Assembly (NCBI GenBank): GCA_937901185.1
Contig: CALCHR010000245.1
Location: 1 to 10,449 of the forward strand
Length of the DNA: 10,449 nt
Source of the DNA: an uncultured Bacteroidales bacterium
Lineage (GTDB): Bacteria; Bacteroidota; Bacteroidia; Bacteroidales; Bacteroidaceae
Direction: 5' to 3'
Position numbers and translations under genes: made by a program. The notes beneath the pieces are model-generated. The model saw only the letters and a list, made by a program, of their open reading frames with translations, ran no database searches and was not told the origin of the DNA. Positions 1 to 6,056 of this stretch are shown one piece after another (the stretch's first letter is position 1; each line of letters begins with the position of its first letter).

Positions 1-59
1 AATCGAACTCCTATCTAAAGTTTAGGAAACTTCTATTCTATCCGTTGAACTACAGGGGC
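1..59 (-). tRNA. tRNA-Arg(CCT), 5' part, cut by window edge
   Basis: Read on the minus strand from base 59, the sequence begins with acceptor strand GCCCCTG, followed by a D arm (GTTC pairing with GAAT) and an anticodon arm (GAAGT pairing with ACTTT) with loop TTCCTAA. This gives anticodon CCT, which reads the arginine codon AGG. The T-arm begins with the typical GTTCGATT. The 3' half of the T stem, the 3' acceptor strand and any CCA end lie outside the window, so this is a window truncation, not a broken gene. The adaptor serves a rare arginine codon. It is transcribed away from nhaD from its own promoter near 108-115. Confidence 0.93.
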
Positions 60-61
60 AG

Positions 62-104
62 CCTCTTCCGGGCTGCTTATAAAGCCCGATTTGATAGGCA
101 GAGG
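62..104 (-). other. Nested inverted repeats in the tRNA-Arg leader
   Basis: Between the tRNA promoter and the tRNA 5' end there is a perfect 6-bp stem: CGGGCT at 69-74 pairs with AGCCCG at 83-88 around an 8-base loop. Outside it, CCTCT at 62-66 can pair with AGAGG at 100-104. In the tRNA precursor this would be a structured 5' leader removed by RNase P. It is not followed by a T tract in the tRNA direction, so I do not call it a terminator. Function unknown; it may only be a processing aid. Confidence 0.4.
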
Positions 105-107
105 ATG

Positions 108-115
108 CAAAGTTA
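108..115 (-). promoter_or_regulatory. Promoter -7 box of tRNA-Arg
   Basis: On the minus strand this reads TAACTTTG, an exact match to the Bacteroidota -7 consensus TAnnTTTG. It lies about 50 bases upstream of the tRNA 5' end, which predicts a start near base 100 and a leader of about 40 bases. No convincing -33 box is visible; the flank is AT-rich. Confidence 0.65.
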
Positions 116-167
116 ATATATTTTTTATAAAAATATTGTAAAGGGTAGATTTATCTGGGTTTTATTT

Positions 168-196
168 TTTGCTCTCTGAAAAAAGTAGTTCCTTTG
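168..196 (+). promoter_or_regulatory. Promoter of the nhaD operon
   Basis: TTTG at 168-171 (-33 box) is followed after 17 bases by TTCCTTTG at 189-196. The latter differs from TAnnTTTG at one conserved position. The expected start is near 200, giving an A/T-rich leader of about 50 bases before the ATG at 254. The promoter diverges from the tRNA-Arg promoter. No known riboswitch or pH/sodium sensor motif is recognised in the leader. Confidence 0.55.
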
Positions 197-253
197 TAGA
201 TAAATTCTTAAATCAACTTAATTTATTTACCAAATTAAAAAAATTATCAAAGC

Positions 254-1591
254 ATGATTGCAACCATTATTGTAGCTGTATTTGTATTCGGCTATGCGTG
301 CATTGCCTTAGAGCACGGCACGAAGATTAACAAAGCTCCTGTGGCGCTCTTGATGTGTGCCATCTGTTGGACACTCTACACTATTGGTGTTTCAGCAGGT
401 ATGTTTACTCCGCAGCATGGCGACACCGTGTCAGCCTCTATGCTCCACCACCTCTCTGAGACTTGTGAGATTATTGTGTTCCTCATGGGCGCAATGACTA
501 TCGTAGAAATTGTAGACGCCAACGGCGGTTTCAACTTCGTAAAGAAGGCTCTTGAAACTACCAGCAAGCGCAAACTGATGTGGAGCATGGCATGGTTGAC
601 TTTTATCCTCTCTGCTGTACTCGATAACCTCACCACCTCTATCGTAATGATTATGGTGCTCCGCAAACTCGTTGCGGGCCGCAACGACCGTATGCTCTTT
701 GCAGGTCTCATCATCCTCGCTGCCAATGCCGGTGGTGCTTTCTCTCCCATTGGCGACGTAACCACCATCATGTTGTGGGTGCGCGGCATGCTTTCTACTA
801 CAGGTGTCATCATGCAAGTGTTCTTGCCTTCAGTAGTGAGCCTCTTGGTGCCCTGTTTGTTGATGCACTTCCGCATGAAGGGCGAGTTGGAAGTGGTGAA
901 GGACGTAGCCGAGGCCGAAGAAGATAAAGAGTTCTCTCAGACTGAGCGCAATATTGTGTTCTGCCTTGGTGTAGGCGGTTTGCTCTTTGTGCCCGTGTTC
1001 AAGATGTTGACCCACTTGGCTCCCTACGTAGGTATCCTCCTCGTACTCGGTGTGCTCTGGACCGTAGTAGAAGTATTCTTGGCCCGCAAGAAGAACTCTC
1101 ACCTCATGTCTACTCACCGCGTGACCAACATGTTGCAGAAGATCGACATGACCACCATCCTCTTCTTCCTCGGTATCTTGATGACCGTAGCCACACTGCA
1201 GGAAATAGGTACACTCACTGCCTTCGGCGAATGGTTGAACGAAGTGACCGGCGCTAACCACTATGCCATCACCGGCGTCATTGGTGCTGCCTCTTCTATC
1301 GTGGACAACGTGCCCCTCGTAGCCGGTTGTATGGGTATGTATCCCATCGAAGCTGCCGGAGCTTTGGCTCAGGACGGTATCTTCTGGCAACTCTTGGCCT
1401 ACTGTGCCGGTGTCGGTGGTTCAATGTTGATCATCGGTTCAGCCGCAGGCGTTGTGGTAATGGGATTGGAGAACATCTCATTCGGCTGGTACTTGAAGAA
1501 CATCACATGGTTGGCAGCTGCCGGTTATGTAGCCGGTATCGCAGCCTACGCAGTTCAGCACGGTATCTTTACACAATTAGGCATTATCTAA
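254..1591 (+). CDS. nhaD: Na+/H+ antiporter NhaD
   Basis: Predicted inner membrane sodium/proton antiporter of the NhaD family (ion transporter superfamily), exporting Na+ (and Li+) in exchange for protons. The 445-residue protein is hydrophobic almost throughout, with about a dozen membrane segments. Two related halves each carry an Asp-Asn pair in a membrane-embedded motif: LDNLTTS around D124-N125 and VDNVPLV around D351-N352. A conserved ANAGGAFSPIGDVTT stretch ends near D168. A hydrophilic, Glu-rich loop at about residues 213-230 separates the halves. The ATG at 254 is the first in frame and follows an A-rich leader. The barrel gene downstream starts 18 bases after the stop, so the two are probably co-transcribed. 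Substrate assignment rests on family resemblance. Confidence 0.9.
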   Translation: MIATIIVAVFVFGYACIALEHGTKINKAPVALLMCAICWTLYTIGVSAGMFTPQHGDTVSASMLHHLSETCEIIVFLMGAMTIVEIVDANGGFNFVKKALETTSKRKLMWSMAWLTFILSAVLDNLTTSIVMIMVLRKLVAGRNDRMLFAGLIILAANAGGAFSPIGDVTTIMLWVRGMLSTTGVIMQVFLPSVVSLLVPCLLMHFRMKGELEVVKDVAEAEEDKEFSQTERNIVFCLGVGGLLFVPVFKMLTHLAPYVGILLVLGVLWTVVEVFLARKKNSHLMSTHRVTNMLQKIDMTTILFFLGILMTVATLQEIGTLTAFGEWLNEVTGANHYAITGVIGAASSIVDNVPLVAGCMGMYPIEAAGALAQDGIFWQLLAYCAGVGGSMLIIGSAAGVVVMGLENISFGWYLKNITWLAAAGYVAGIAAYAVQHGIFTQLGII

Positions 1592-1609
1592 TCCTTAATA
1601 TATAAGATT

Positions 1610-2203
1610 ATGAAGAAGCTATTATTAACCCTGAGTATGCTCGTAGCTTTTGCATGGGCTACTCCCGCATCTGCCTTAGGCTTCGACTGGGGTGTGATGG
1701 GCGGTATGAACTTAAGCAAAGTAAACTTCAGTACAGAAACCTTTAACACCGACAACCGCTTAGGCTGGTTCGTAGGTCCTAAAGTTCAGTTGTCTCTCCC
1801 CTTAGGCTTTGGTTGCGACGCAGCAGCGCTCTATTCACAGCGCCGTCTTAACTTAGACTCTGAGACCAACACCACTGAGACTTTCCGCAGCATTGAAATT
1901 CCCATCAACCTGCGCTACAGCATCGGCCTTGGCTCTACAGCTTCGGTATATTTTGCCACCGGTCCTCAGTTTGGTCTGAACGTGGGCAGCGATAAGTTCA
2001 AAGTGGGTAAGGCCGCTTATGTGTTCGACACCAAGACTTGGAACACTTCCTGGAATGTAGGTGCCGGCGTGAAAGTATTGGGCCACTTGGAAATTGGAGT
2101 TACCTACAACATCGCCCTCAGCAAATACGCTGATTGCGCAGCCGGAAGCGACTACGATTTCAAGACCAACAACTTCCAGGCACACGCTTGCTACTATTTC
2201 TAA
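1610..2203 (+). CDS. Outer membrane beta-barrel protein, PorT-like
   Basis: A 197-residue exported protein. Residues 1-22 form a classical signal peptide (MKKLLLTLSMLVAFAWATPASA). The rest alternates polar and hydrophobic residues as in antiparallel membrane strands, with GGMNLSKVNFS near the start of the mature part, repeated Gly-aromatic turns, and a C-terminal aromatic end (CYYF) typical of barrel proteins recognised by BamA. This fits the small outer membrane barrel family of Bacteroidota (OMP_b-brl_2/PorT type), usually of unknown individual function. It lies 18 bases after nhaD with no promoter or terminator between, and a terminator follows at 2230. A role linked to ion stress would be inference from the operon alone. 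Confidence 0.82.
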   Translation: MKKLLLTLSMLVAFAWATPASALGFDWGVMGGMNLSKVNFSTETFNTDNRLGWFVGPKVQLSLPLGFGCDAAALYSQRRLNLDSETNTTETFRSIEIPINLRYSIGLGSTASVYFATGPQFGLNVGSDKFKVGKAAYVFDTKTWNTSWNVGAGVKVLGHLEIGVTYNIALSKYADCAAGSDYDFKTNNFQAHACYYF

Positions 2204-2229
2204 TAGTTTGAAGTTTATAAATATTTTAG

Positions 2230-2269
2230 AGAACTTGTGGTAGTAAAATACTGCAAGTTCTTTTCTTTT
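2230..2269 (+). terminator. Rho-independent terminator of the nhaD operon
   Basis: AGAACTTG at 2230-2237 pairs perfectly with CAAGTTCT at 2254-2261. An inner AGTA/TACT stem with a 3-base loop extends the hairpin across a small internal bulge. The 3' side continues into TTTTCTTTT. Confidence 0.8.
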
Positions 2270-2304
2270 AGATAGTAAAACACAGTCGGTAAGAATAAAA
2301 TGTT

Positions 2305-2312
2305 TATATTTG
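2305..2312 (+). promoter_or_regulatory. Promoter -7 box of dsbD
   Basis: TATATTTG matches TAnnTTTG exactly. Transcription should begin around 2316-2319, only about 15 bases before the ATG at 2333. A clear -33 box is not seen. The box overlaps the first codons of a longer in-frame possibility starting at 2300, so that upstream ATG would not be on the message. Confidence 0.7.
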
Positions 2313-2332
2313 CAGCCGAAATTTTTGACATT

Positions 2333-4366
2333 ATGAAAAAAATATTTTCTCTTACCCTCTTGCTTTTGGCAGCCTTCTTCAGCGCTGCGCAAGCACAAGT
2401 AAATTTCAGTGTTGAATACAAGCGTGTCAGCCCTACTGAGATAGATATTATTTTCAAAGGCACCGCAGAACCCGGATGGCACGTCTATTCCACGGACATG
2501 CCTGCTGATGGTCCCCAGGCGGCTACTTTTGCAGTAGACGAAGCCACGGGAGCCAAGCCGGTGGGCGCTCTGAAGAAGGGCGGAAAGGAAATCAGTCAGC
2601 ACGACCCTATCTTCGGAATGGAGGTAAGGTTCTTTGAAGGCACTTGCAGCTTTACGCAACGCGTGCAGCTTACAGAGAAAGACTATAACTTGAAAGGCTA
2701 CTTCACCTTCGGTGCTTGTAACGACCAGGCTTGTATGCCGCCCACCTCAGTGGACTGTGCGGTGAAAGGCAGCGATGGTCCGGCAGCAGCCGTAAAGGCC
2801 GAGAAGAAAGAAGAGGCTAAAGAAGCACCCGTAGCAGTGGTGGCCGAGCCTTTGGCAGAGGAAGCAGAAAAAGTTGCTGTAGCAGATTCTGTTGCCGTAG
2901 TGGAACAGCCCGCCGTCGTGAGCACCAACGCTTGGTGGACCCCCGTTATCGACGAGCTGAAAGCCTTTGGCGGCGAAGAAGGTAACGTGGCCGACAAAGC
3001 CTGGTGGTACATTTTCTTCCTCGGCTTTGTAGGCGGACTCGTAGCCCTCTTCACTCCTTGCGTATGGCCTATCATCCCGATGACCGTAAGCTTCTTCTTG
3101 AAGCGCGCCGGCGATAAGAAAAAAGGCTTGCGCGACGCCATTATTTATGGTATCAGTATTATAGTAATCTATGTGGCCCTCGGCCTTATCATCACCTCTA
3201 TTTTTGGCGCCAGTGCCTTGAACGACCTCTCTACGAACGCCGTGTTCAACATCCTGTTCTTCTTGATGCTCGTAGTGTTTGCCGCCAGCTTCTTCGGAGG
3301 CTTCGAAATCACCCTGCCCTCTTCCTGGGGAGCAGCCGTAGATAGTAAGGCAGAAAAGACCACCGGTCTGCTCAGCATCTTCTTGATGGCGTTTACCCTC
3401 TCGTTGGTATCGTTCAGCTGCACAGGTCCTATCATTGGCTTCCTGCTTGTCGAGGTGAGCACTAGCGGCGGTTCGGCCCTCGCCCCCACCATTGGAATGC
3501 TCGGCTTCGCTGTAGCTTTGGCCCTGCCCTTTACCCTCTTCGCCCTCTTCCCCACCTGGTTGAAGAGCGCCCCTAAGAGCGGCGGTTGGCTCAATGCTGT
3601 GAAGGTAACCCTCGGCTTCCTGGAATTGGCCTTCGCTCTCAAGTTCCTCTCCGTAGCCGACTTGGCATACGGATGGCGCTTGCTCGACCGCGAGACCTTC
3701 CTGGCGTTGTGGATTGTACTCTTCGCCCTGCTCGGCATCTACTTGCTCGGCTTCCTGAAATTCCCCCACGACGACGAAGACGAGCGCCACACCAGCGTTC
3801 CCCGATTCTTCCTCGCCCTCTGCTCTTTGGCATTCGCCGTATATATGGTGCCCGGCCTCTGGGGCGCTCCTTTGAAGGCAGTGAGTGCTTTTGCGCCGCC
3901 CATGTCTACTCAGGATTTCAATCTTGACAATGTACACATCGAAGCAGAGTTTCGCGACTACGAAGCCGGTATGGAGCATGCGCGCCGCACAGGCAAACCC
4001 GTAGTGGTAGACTTTACCGGCCATGGTTGTGTGAACTGCCGCAAGATGGAGCTCGCCGTATGGCACGACGCCAAGGTGCGCGACTTGCTCATGAAGGACT
4101 ATGTGCTCATCTCGCTCTACGTAGACGAGAAGACCAAGCTCGCTGAGCCCATCGTGGTGAACGAGGACGGCAAGCAAGTGACTCTCCGCACCATCGGCGA
4201 CAGATGGAGCTACTTGCAGCGCACTAAGTTCGGCGCCAACGCACAGCCTTTCTACGTGCTGCTCGACAACGAGGGCAAGCCCCTCAATGGTTCTTACTCT
4301 TACGACGAGGACGTAGATAAGTTTGTAGACTATCTCAAGACCGGCTTGAAGAACTACCAGAAGTAG
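2333..4366 (+). CDS. dsbD: Thiol:disulfide interchange protein DsbD
   Basis: Predicted three-domain inner membrane reductase carrying electrons from cytoplasmic thioredoxin to periplasmic thiol proteins (isomerases, cytochrome c maturation factors). Start at 2333 gives 677 residues and a clean signal peptide (MKKIFSLTLLLLAAFFSAAQA); the in-frame ATG at 2300 lies upstream of the promoter box. The N-terminal periplasmic domain carries a cysteine pair, C129 and C134 (ACNDQACMPP). A low-complexity Ala/Val/Glu/Lys linker follows at about 144-200. The membrane domain has about eight helices and the paired cysteines C243 (FTPCVWPIIP) and C363 (SFSCTGP). The C-terminal thioredoxin fold has C566-V-N-C569. 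All six redox cysteines are therefore present. It is longer than E. coli DsbD (565 residues), partly because of the linker. Confidence 0.92.
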   Translation: MKKIFSLTLLLLAAFFSAAQAQVNFSVEYKRVSPTEIDIIFKGTAEPGWHVYSTDMPADGPQAATFAVDEATGAKPVGALKKGGKEISQHDPIFGMEVRFFEGTCSFTQRVQLTEKDYNLKGYFTFGACNDQACMPPTSVDCAVKGSDGPAAAVKAEKKEEAKEAPVAVVAEPLAEEAEKVAVADSVAVVEQPAVVSTNAWWTPVIDELKAFGGEEGNVADKAWWYIFFLGFVGGLVALFTPCVWPIIPMTVSFFLKRAGDKKKGLRDAIIYGISIIVIYVALGLIITSIFGASALNDLSTNAVFNILFFLMLVVFAASFFGGFEITLPSSWGAAVDSKAEKTTGLLSIFLMAFTLSLVSFSCTGPIIGFLLVEVSTSGGSALAPTIGMLGFAVALALPFTLFALFPTWLKSAPKSGGWLNAVKVTLGFLELAFALKFLSVADLAYGWRLLDRETFLALWIVLFALLGIYLLGFLKFPHDDEDERHTSVPRFFLALCSLAFAVYMVPGLWGAPLKAVSAFAPPMSTQDFNLDNVHIEAEFRDYEAGMEHARRTGKPVVVDFTGHGCVNCRKMELAVWHDAKVRDLLMKDYVLISLYVDEKTKLAEPIVVNEDGKQVTLRTIGDRWSYLQRTKFGANAQPFYVLLDNEGKPLNGSYSYDEDVDKFVDYLKTGLKNYQK

Positions 4367-4410
4367 ACTATTAAATCTGATAATAAACCTAATATTTTAT
4401 CCCTAATTCA

Positions 4411-4556
4411 AGGTCATAGGTTTTCCGTGAGGAACGCCTATCGGCCGGCACTCAATGAGGTTTTGCTCATCTGCGAAGACCGGTAAGTGCTGAATGAGTG
4501 TTTCCCCTTAAGAGGAGTGGCAACGGAGAATAACCGCCTTGCCTCTCCTCTTTTTT
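4411..4556 (+). ncRNA. Structured RNA candidate downstream of dsbD, class unknown
   Basis: About 146 bases with dense, self-consistent pairing. Hairpin 1: ATAGG (4416-4420) with CCTAT (4437-4441), inner stem TTCC/GGAA, closed by a GTGA (GNRA) tetraloop. Hairpin 2: ATGAG (4455-4459) with CTCAT (4466-4470). GCACT (4448-4452) can enclose hairpin 2 by pairing with AGTGC (4486-4490), while CACTCA (4449-4454) can instead pair with TGAGTG (4495-4500). CCGG at 4445-4448 faces CCGG at 4480-4483, a possible pseudoknot. The element ends in a strong terminator. No reading frame of note is inside and I see no TAnnTTTG box just upstream, so it may be a processed 3' end of the dsbD message or start from an atypical promoter. 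It does not match SRP RNA, RNase P, tmRNA or riboswitch cores I can recall; 6S-like RNA is not excluded. Confidence 0.5.
4510..4556 (+). terminator. Strong terminator ending the structured RNA
   Basis: AAGAGGAG (4510-4517) pairs with CTCCTCTT (4545-4552). After one T/T mismatch, GGCAA (4519-4523) pairs with TTGCC (4539-4543), and CGG (4524-4526) with CCG (4534-4536) around a 7-base loop. Six T residues end the element at 4556. It is 144 bases after the dsbD stop, so it would also stop any dsbD read-through. Confidence 0.85.
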
Positions 4557-4572
4557 CAGGCTCAAAACCGGA

Positions 4573-4697
4573 CTTTGTAACCGCTTGATTTTCAATAGGC
4601 CTTTTCGGCCGTTTCTTAGTAAACTTCTAGGAAAAACTCGGAGTTTACTAGGAAAAACTAGAAGTTTACTAAGTTTTCCTAGAAAGCTACTAAGAAA
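4573..4697 (+). repeat. Palindrome-rich intergenic repeat, copy 1
   Basis: The core is built from nested inverted repeats. CTTAGTAAACTTCTAG (4615-4630) has a perfect 16-base partner at 4658-4673. TTTCTTAGTA (4612-4621) pairs with TACTAAGAAA (4688-4697). CTAGGAAAA (4627-4635) pairs with TTTTCCTAG (4674-4682). A 21-base direct spacing is also visible: CTAGGAAAAACT occurs at 4627 and 4648. Bases 4611-4654 are identical to the last 44 bases of the window, and the 38 bases before them (4573-4610) match the second copy at 27 positions without gaps. It starts 16 bases after a terminator. No protein product is credible; it resembles a REP/MITE-type dispersed element. Confidence 0.8.
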
Positions 4698-4838
4698 AAC
4701 CCGGTGCGCAGCCCTATAAAAAAATAAGCCTGTCCTTTCAGAAAAATATGGAAGGAGGCCTCGCTGATAGCTACAAAGTTTTTGCCATAGATGAAAAAGA
4801 AAAAAATGATAATTTTTTTTAATTTTTGTCCTTAAAAA

Positions 4839-4867
4839 TTTGGAACATATATATATATATATATTTG
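4839..4867 (+). promoter_or_regulatory. Strong promoter with an AT dinucleotide tract as spacer
   Basis: TTTG at 4839-4842, a spacer of exactly 17 bases, then TATATTTG at 4860-4867: both boxes match the Bacteroidota primary sigma consensus. The spacer and the left of the -7 box are made of nine consecutive AT units (4847-4864). Predicted start is near 4872. A 5-1-5 palindrome, ATTTGACAAAT (4869-4879), lies at the start point and could be an operator. No start codon with a sensible frame follows before the terminator at 4908. Confidence 0.7.
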
Positions 4868-4871
4868 CATT

Positions 4872-4940
4872 TGACAAATTTTTATAGTTAATATTTATTT
4901 GAGTCTTGGTATCGGTTCGAGAGAATAGATACCTTTTTTT
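4872..4940 (+). ncRNA. Short untranslated transcript candidate (small RNA or attenuated leader)
   Basis: From the predicted start of the AT-tract promoter to the T tract at 4934-4940 there are about 65-70 bases without an ATG. The 5' part is AT-rich and unstructured; the 3' part is a terminator hairpin. The layout (consensus promoter, short unstructured 5' end, intrinsic terminator) is that of a trans-acting small RNA. It could also be a leader that is stopped before the SDR gene at 5055, though that gene has its own -7 box. Existence is inferred from signals only; the start base is approximate. Confidence 0.45.
4908..4940 (+). terminator. Terminator of the short transcript
   Basis: GGTATC (4908-4913) pairs with GATACC (4928-4933). 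Inside, TTC/GAA closes a GAGA (GNRA) tetraloop with a GG/TA internal loop. Seven T residues follow directly at 4934-4940. Confidence 0.75.
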
Positions 4941-4955
4941 ATTATCGTCCGTAGT

Positions 4956-4985
4956 TTTCAGAACAGCGTGCGCCCTGTTCTGAAA
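4956..4985. repeat. Perfect 11-bp inverted repeat
   Basis: TTTCAGAACAG (4956-4966) pairs with CTGTTCTGAAA (4975-4985) around an 8-base loop. The + side continues TTTCTAAAT, a weak T tract; the - side has none. It could be a backup terminator, an RNA stability hairpin or a protein-binding site upstream of the SDR operon. Function not determined. Confidence 0.6.
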
Positions 4986-4999
4986 TTTCTAAATAAAAT

Positions 5000-5025
5000 A
5001 GAAGACCTCTTCGGAGGCCTTTTTG
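5000..5025 (+). terminator. UUCG-capped terminator abutting the SDR promoter
   Basis: CCTC-TTCG-GAGG (5006-5017) forms a C(UUCG)G tetraloop hairpin. After one A/C mismatch it is prolonged by AGAAG pairing with CTTTT, and the 3' side is itself the T tract ending near 5024. The next promoter -7 box begins at 5026, so the terminator occupies the place of that promoter's upstream region. It insulates the SDR operon from transcripts starting near 4872. Confidence 0.65.
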
Positions 5026-5033
5026 TATCTTTG
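5026..5033 (+). promoter_or_regulatory. Promoter -7 box of the SDR-PAP2-peptidase operon
   Basis: TATCTTTG matches TAnnTTTG exactly. The predicted start near 5038 leaves a leader of roughly 15-18 bases before the ATG at 5055. No TTTG is found 17 bases upstream, because that stretch is the terminator stem, so the promoter may depend mainly on its -7 box. Confidence 0.7.
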
Positions 5034-5054
5034 TAGTCTCAAAAAAACAGCAAG

Positions 5055-6056
5055 ATGGCAGCGCAGCAAAAAAAGATATTGATTACCGGGGCCAGCGGCT
5101 TTATCGGAAGTTTTCTGGTGGAGCAGGCCTTGACAGAAGGCTACGAGGTGTGGGCCGCCGTGAGAGCCACCACCTCGCGACGCTATCTGCAAGACAGCCG
5201 CATCCGCTTTGTGGAGCTCGACCTCAGTAGCGACGAGCGCCTGCAAGCCCAACTCACGGAACACGTGGCGCACCACGGCCCGTGGCAATACGTCGTCCAC
5301 GCCGCCGGAGCCACCAAGTGTAAAGAGAAGGAAGACTTCTTCCGCGTGAACACCTACGGAACAGAGCGCCTGGCTCGCCTCTTGCTCCACACCCAAGCCC
5401 TGACAGGCCGCATGGTCTTTGTGAGTTCGCTCAGCGTGATGGGCGACCTGGGATGCAACACCGACGGACTTCCCCACCCCAACACGGCCTACGGCCAAAG
5501 CAAATGGGAGGCCGAGCAGCTGCTCCGAAAAATTGACGGACTGGGCTACGTGGTGCTGCGACCCACCGGCGTCTACGGACCCCGCGAGCGCGACTATTTC
5601 ATGATGGCCAAAAGCATAGCCGGTCACGTAGACTTCTCCGTGGGCTACGAAAAGCAGGAACTCACCTTTATCTACGTGCGCGACCTCGTGGCTGCCGCCT
5701 TCCTGGCCCTTGAAAAAGGCAAGTGCGGCGAGAGCTATTTTCTGACAGACGGCTTCAGCTACAGCAGCCGCACCTTCTCCGACCTGCTGCAAAGCGAAAT
5801 GGGCGTGCGCGGCGTGCTCCACATCACCGCCCCGCTGTGGGTGTTGAAAGCCGTGTGCTATGTCAGCGAAATCATAGGACGCCTGAGCGGAAATGTGACC
5901 GCTCTGAATATGGACAAGTATAATATTCTGAAACAACGCAACTGGAAATGCGACATCTCAGCAGCACGCCGCGATTTGGGATACAGCCCTGCCTTTGATT
6001 TGGCACGCGGCGTGGCCGAAACCGTTGCTTGGTATAAAAAAGAAAAATGGATTTGA
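5055..6056 (+). CDS. Extended SDR, NAD(P)-dependent epimerase/reductase family
   Basis: A 333-residue soluble Rossmann-fold oxidoreductase of the extended short-chain dehydrogenase class. The nucleotide-binding motif GxxGxxG is GASGFIG at residues 12-18. The catalytic set is visible: serine at S124/S125 (FVSSLSV), Y146 and K150 (YGQSK). RPTGVYGPRE follows, as in NDP-sugar epimerases and related reductases. The substrate cannot be read from sequence: nucleotide sugars, sterol-like or lipid keto groups are all used by this class. The last codons overlap the PAP2 gene by 10 bases, so the two are translationally coupled and probably share a pathway. Some bacterial ceramide-pathway reductases are of this general type, which makes a lipid reductase one possible role (inference). 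ATG 5055 fits the short leader. Confidence 0.82.
   Translation: MAAQQKKILITGASGFIGSFLVEQALTEGYEVWAAVRATTSRRYLQDSRIRFVELDLSSDERLQAQLTEHVAHHGPWQYVVHAAGATKCKEKEDFFRVNTYGTERLARLLLHTQALTGRMVFVSSLSVMGDLGCNTDGLPHPNTAYGQSKWEAEQLLRKIDGLGYVVLRPTGVYGPRERDYFMMAKSIAGHVDFSVGYEKQELTFIYVRDLVAAAFLALEKGKCGESYFLTDGFSYSSRTFSDLLQSEMGVRGVLHITAPLWVLKAVCYVSEIIGRLSGNVTALNMDKYNILKQRNWKCDISAARRDLGYSPAFDLARGVAETVAWYKKEKWI

Noticed and set aside
69..88. Hairpin near the tRNA-Arg as a terminator for transcription from the nhaD side
   Set aside because: There is no T tract on either side and nhaD is transcribed away from it; it lies in the tRNA leader.
2747..4177. A long open frame (476 codons) antisense to dsbD, and similar antisense frames elsewhere
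   Set aside because: The translation has the His/Glu/Gln/Gly-rich composition of a shadow frame, while the sense strand carries all six DsbD cysteines in order.
4411..4556. Cobalamin, TPP, SAM, c-di-GMP riboswitch, SRP RNA or RNase P RNA
   Set aside because: None of the conserved core motifs I know for these classes is present, and no gene follows directly that such a riboswitch would control.
4611..4697. CRISPR-like array because of repeated CTAGGAAAAACT units
   Set aside because: The units are 21 bases apart and form nested palindromes rather than identical repeats separated by unique spacers; there are no cas genes.
4748..4822. A 24-codon frame beginning MEGGLADSYKVFAIDE
   Set aside because: No promoter box or known small-protein features, an A/T homopolymer end, and nothing to support translation.
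4467..4877. A 136-codon open frame on the minus strand across the structured RNA, the palindromic repeat and the AT tract
   Set aside because: It is low complexity and its middle is simply the translated repeat (FPSKLRVFP-like runs). It has no promoter or family resemblance and starts within the AT tract; such repeat-derived frames are typical false genes.
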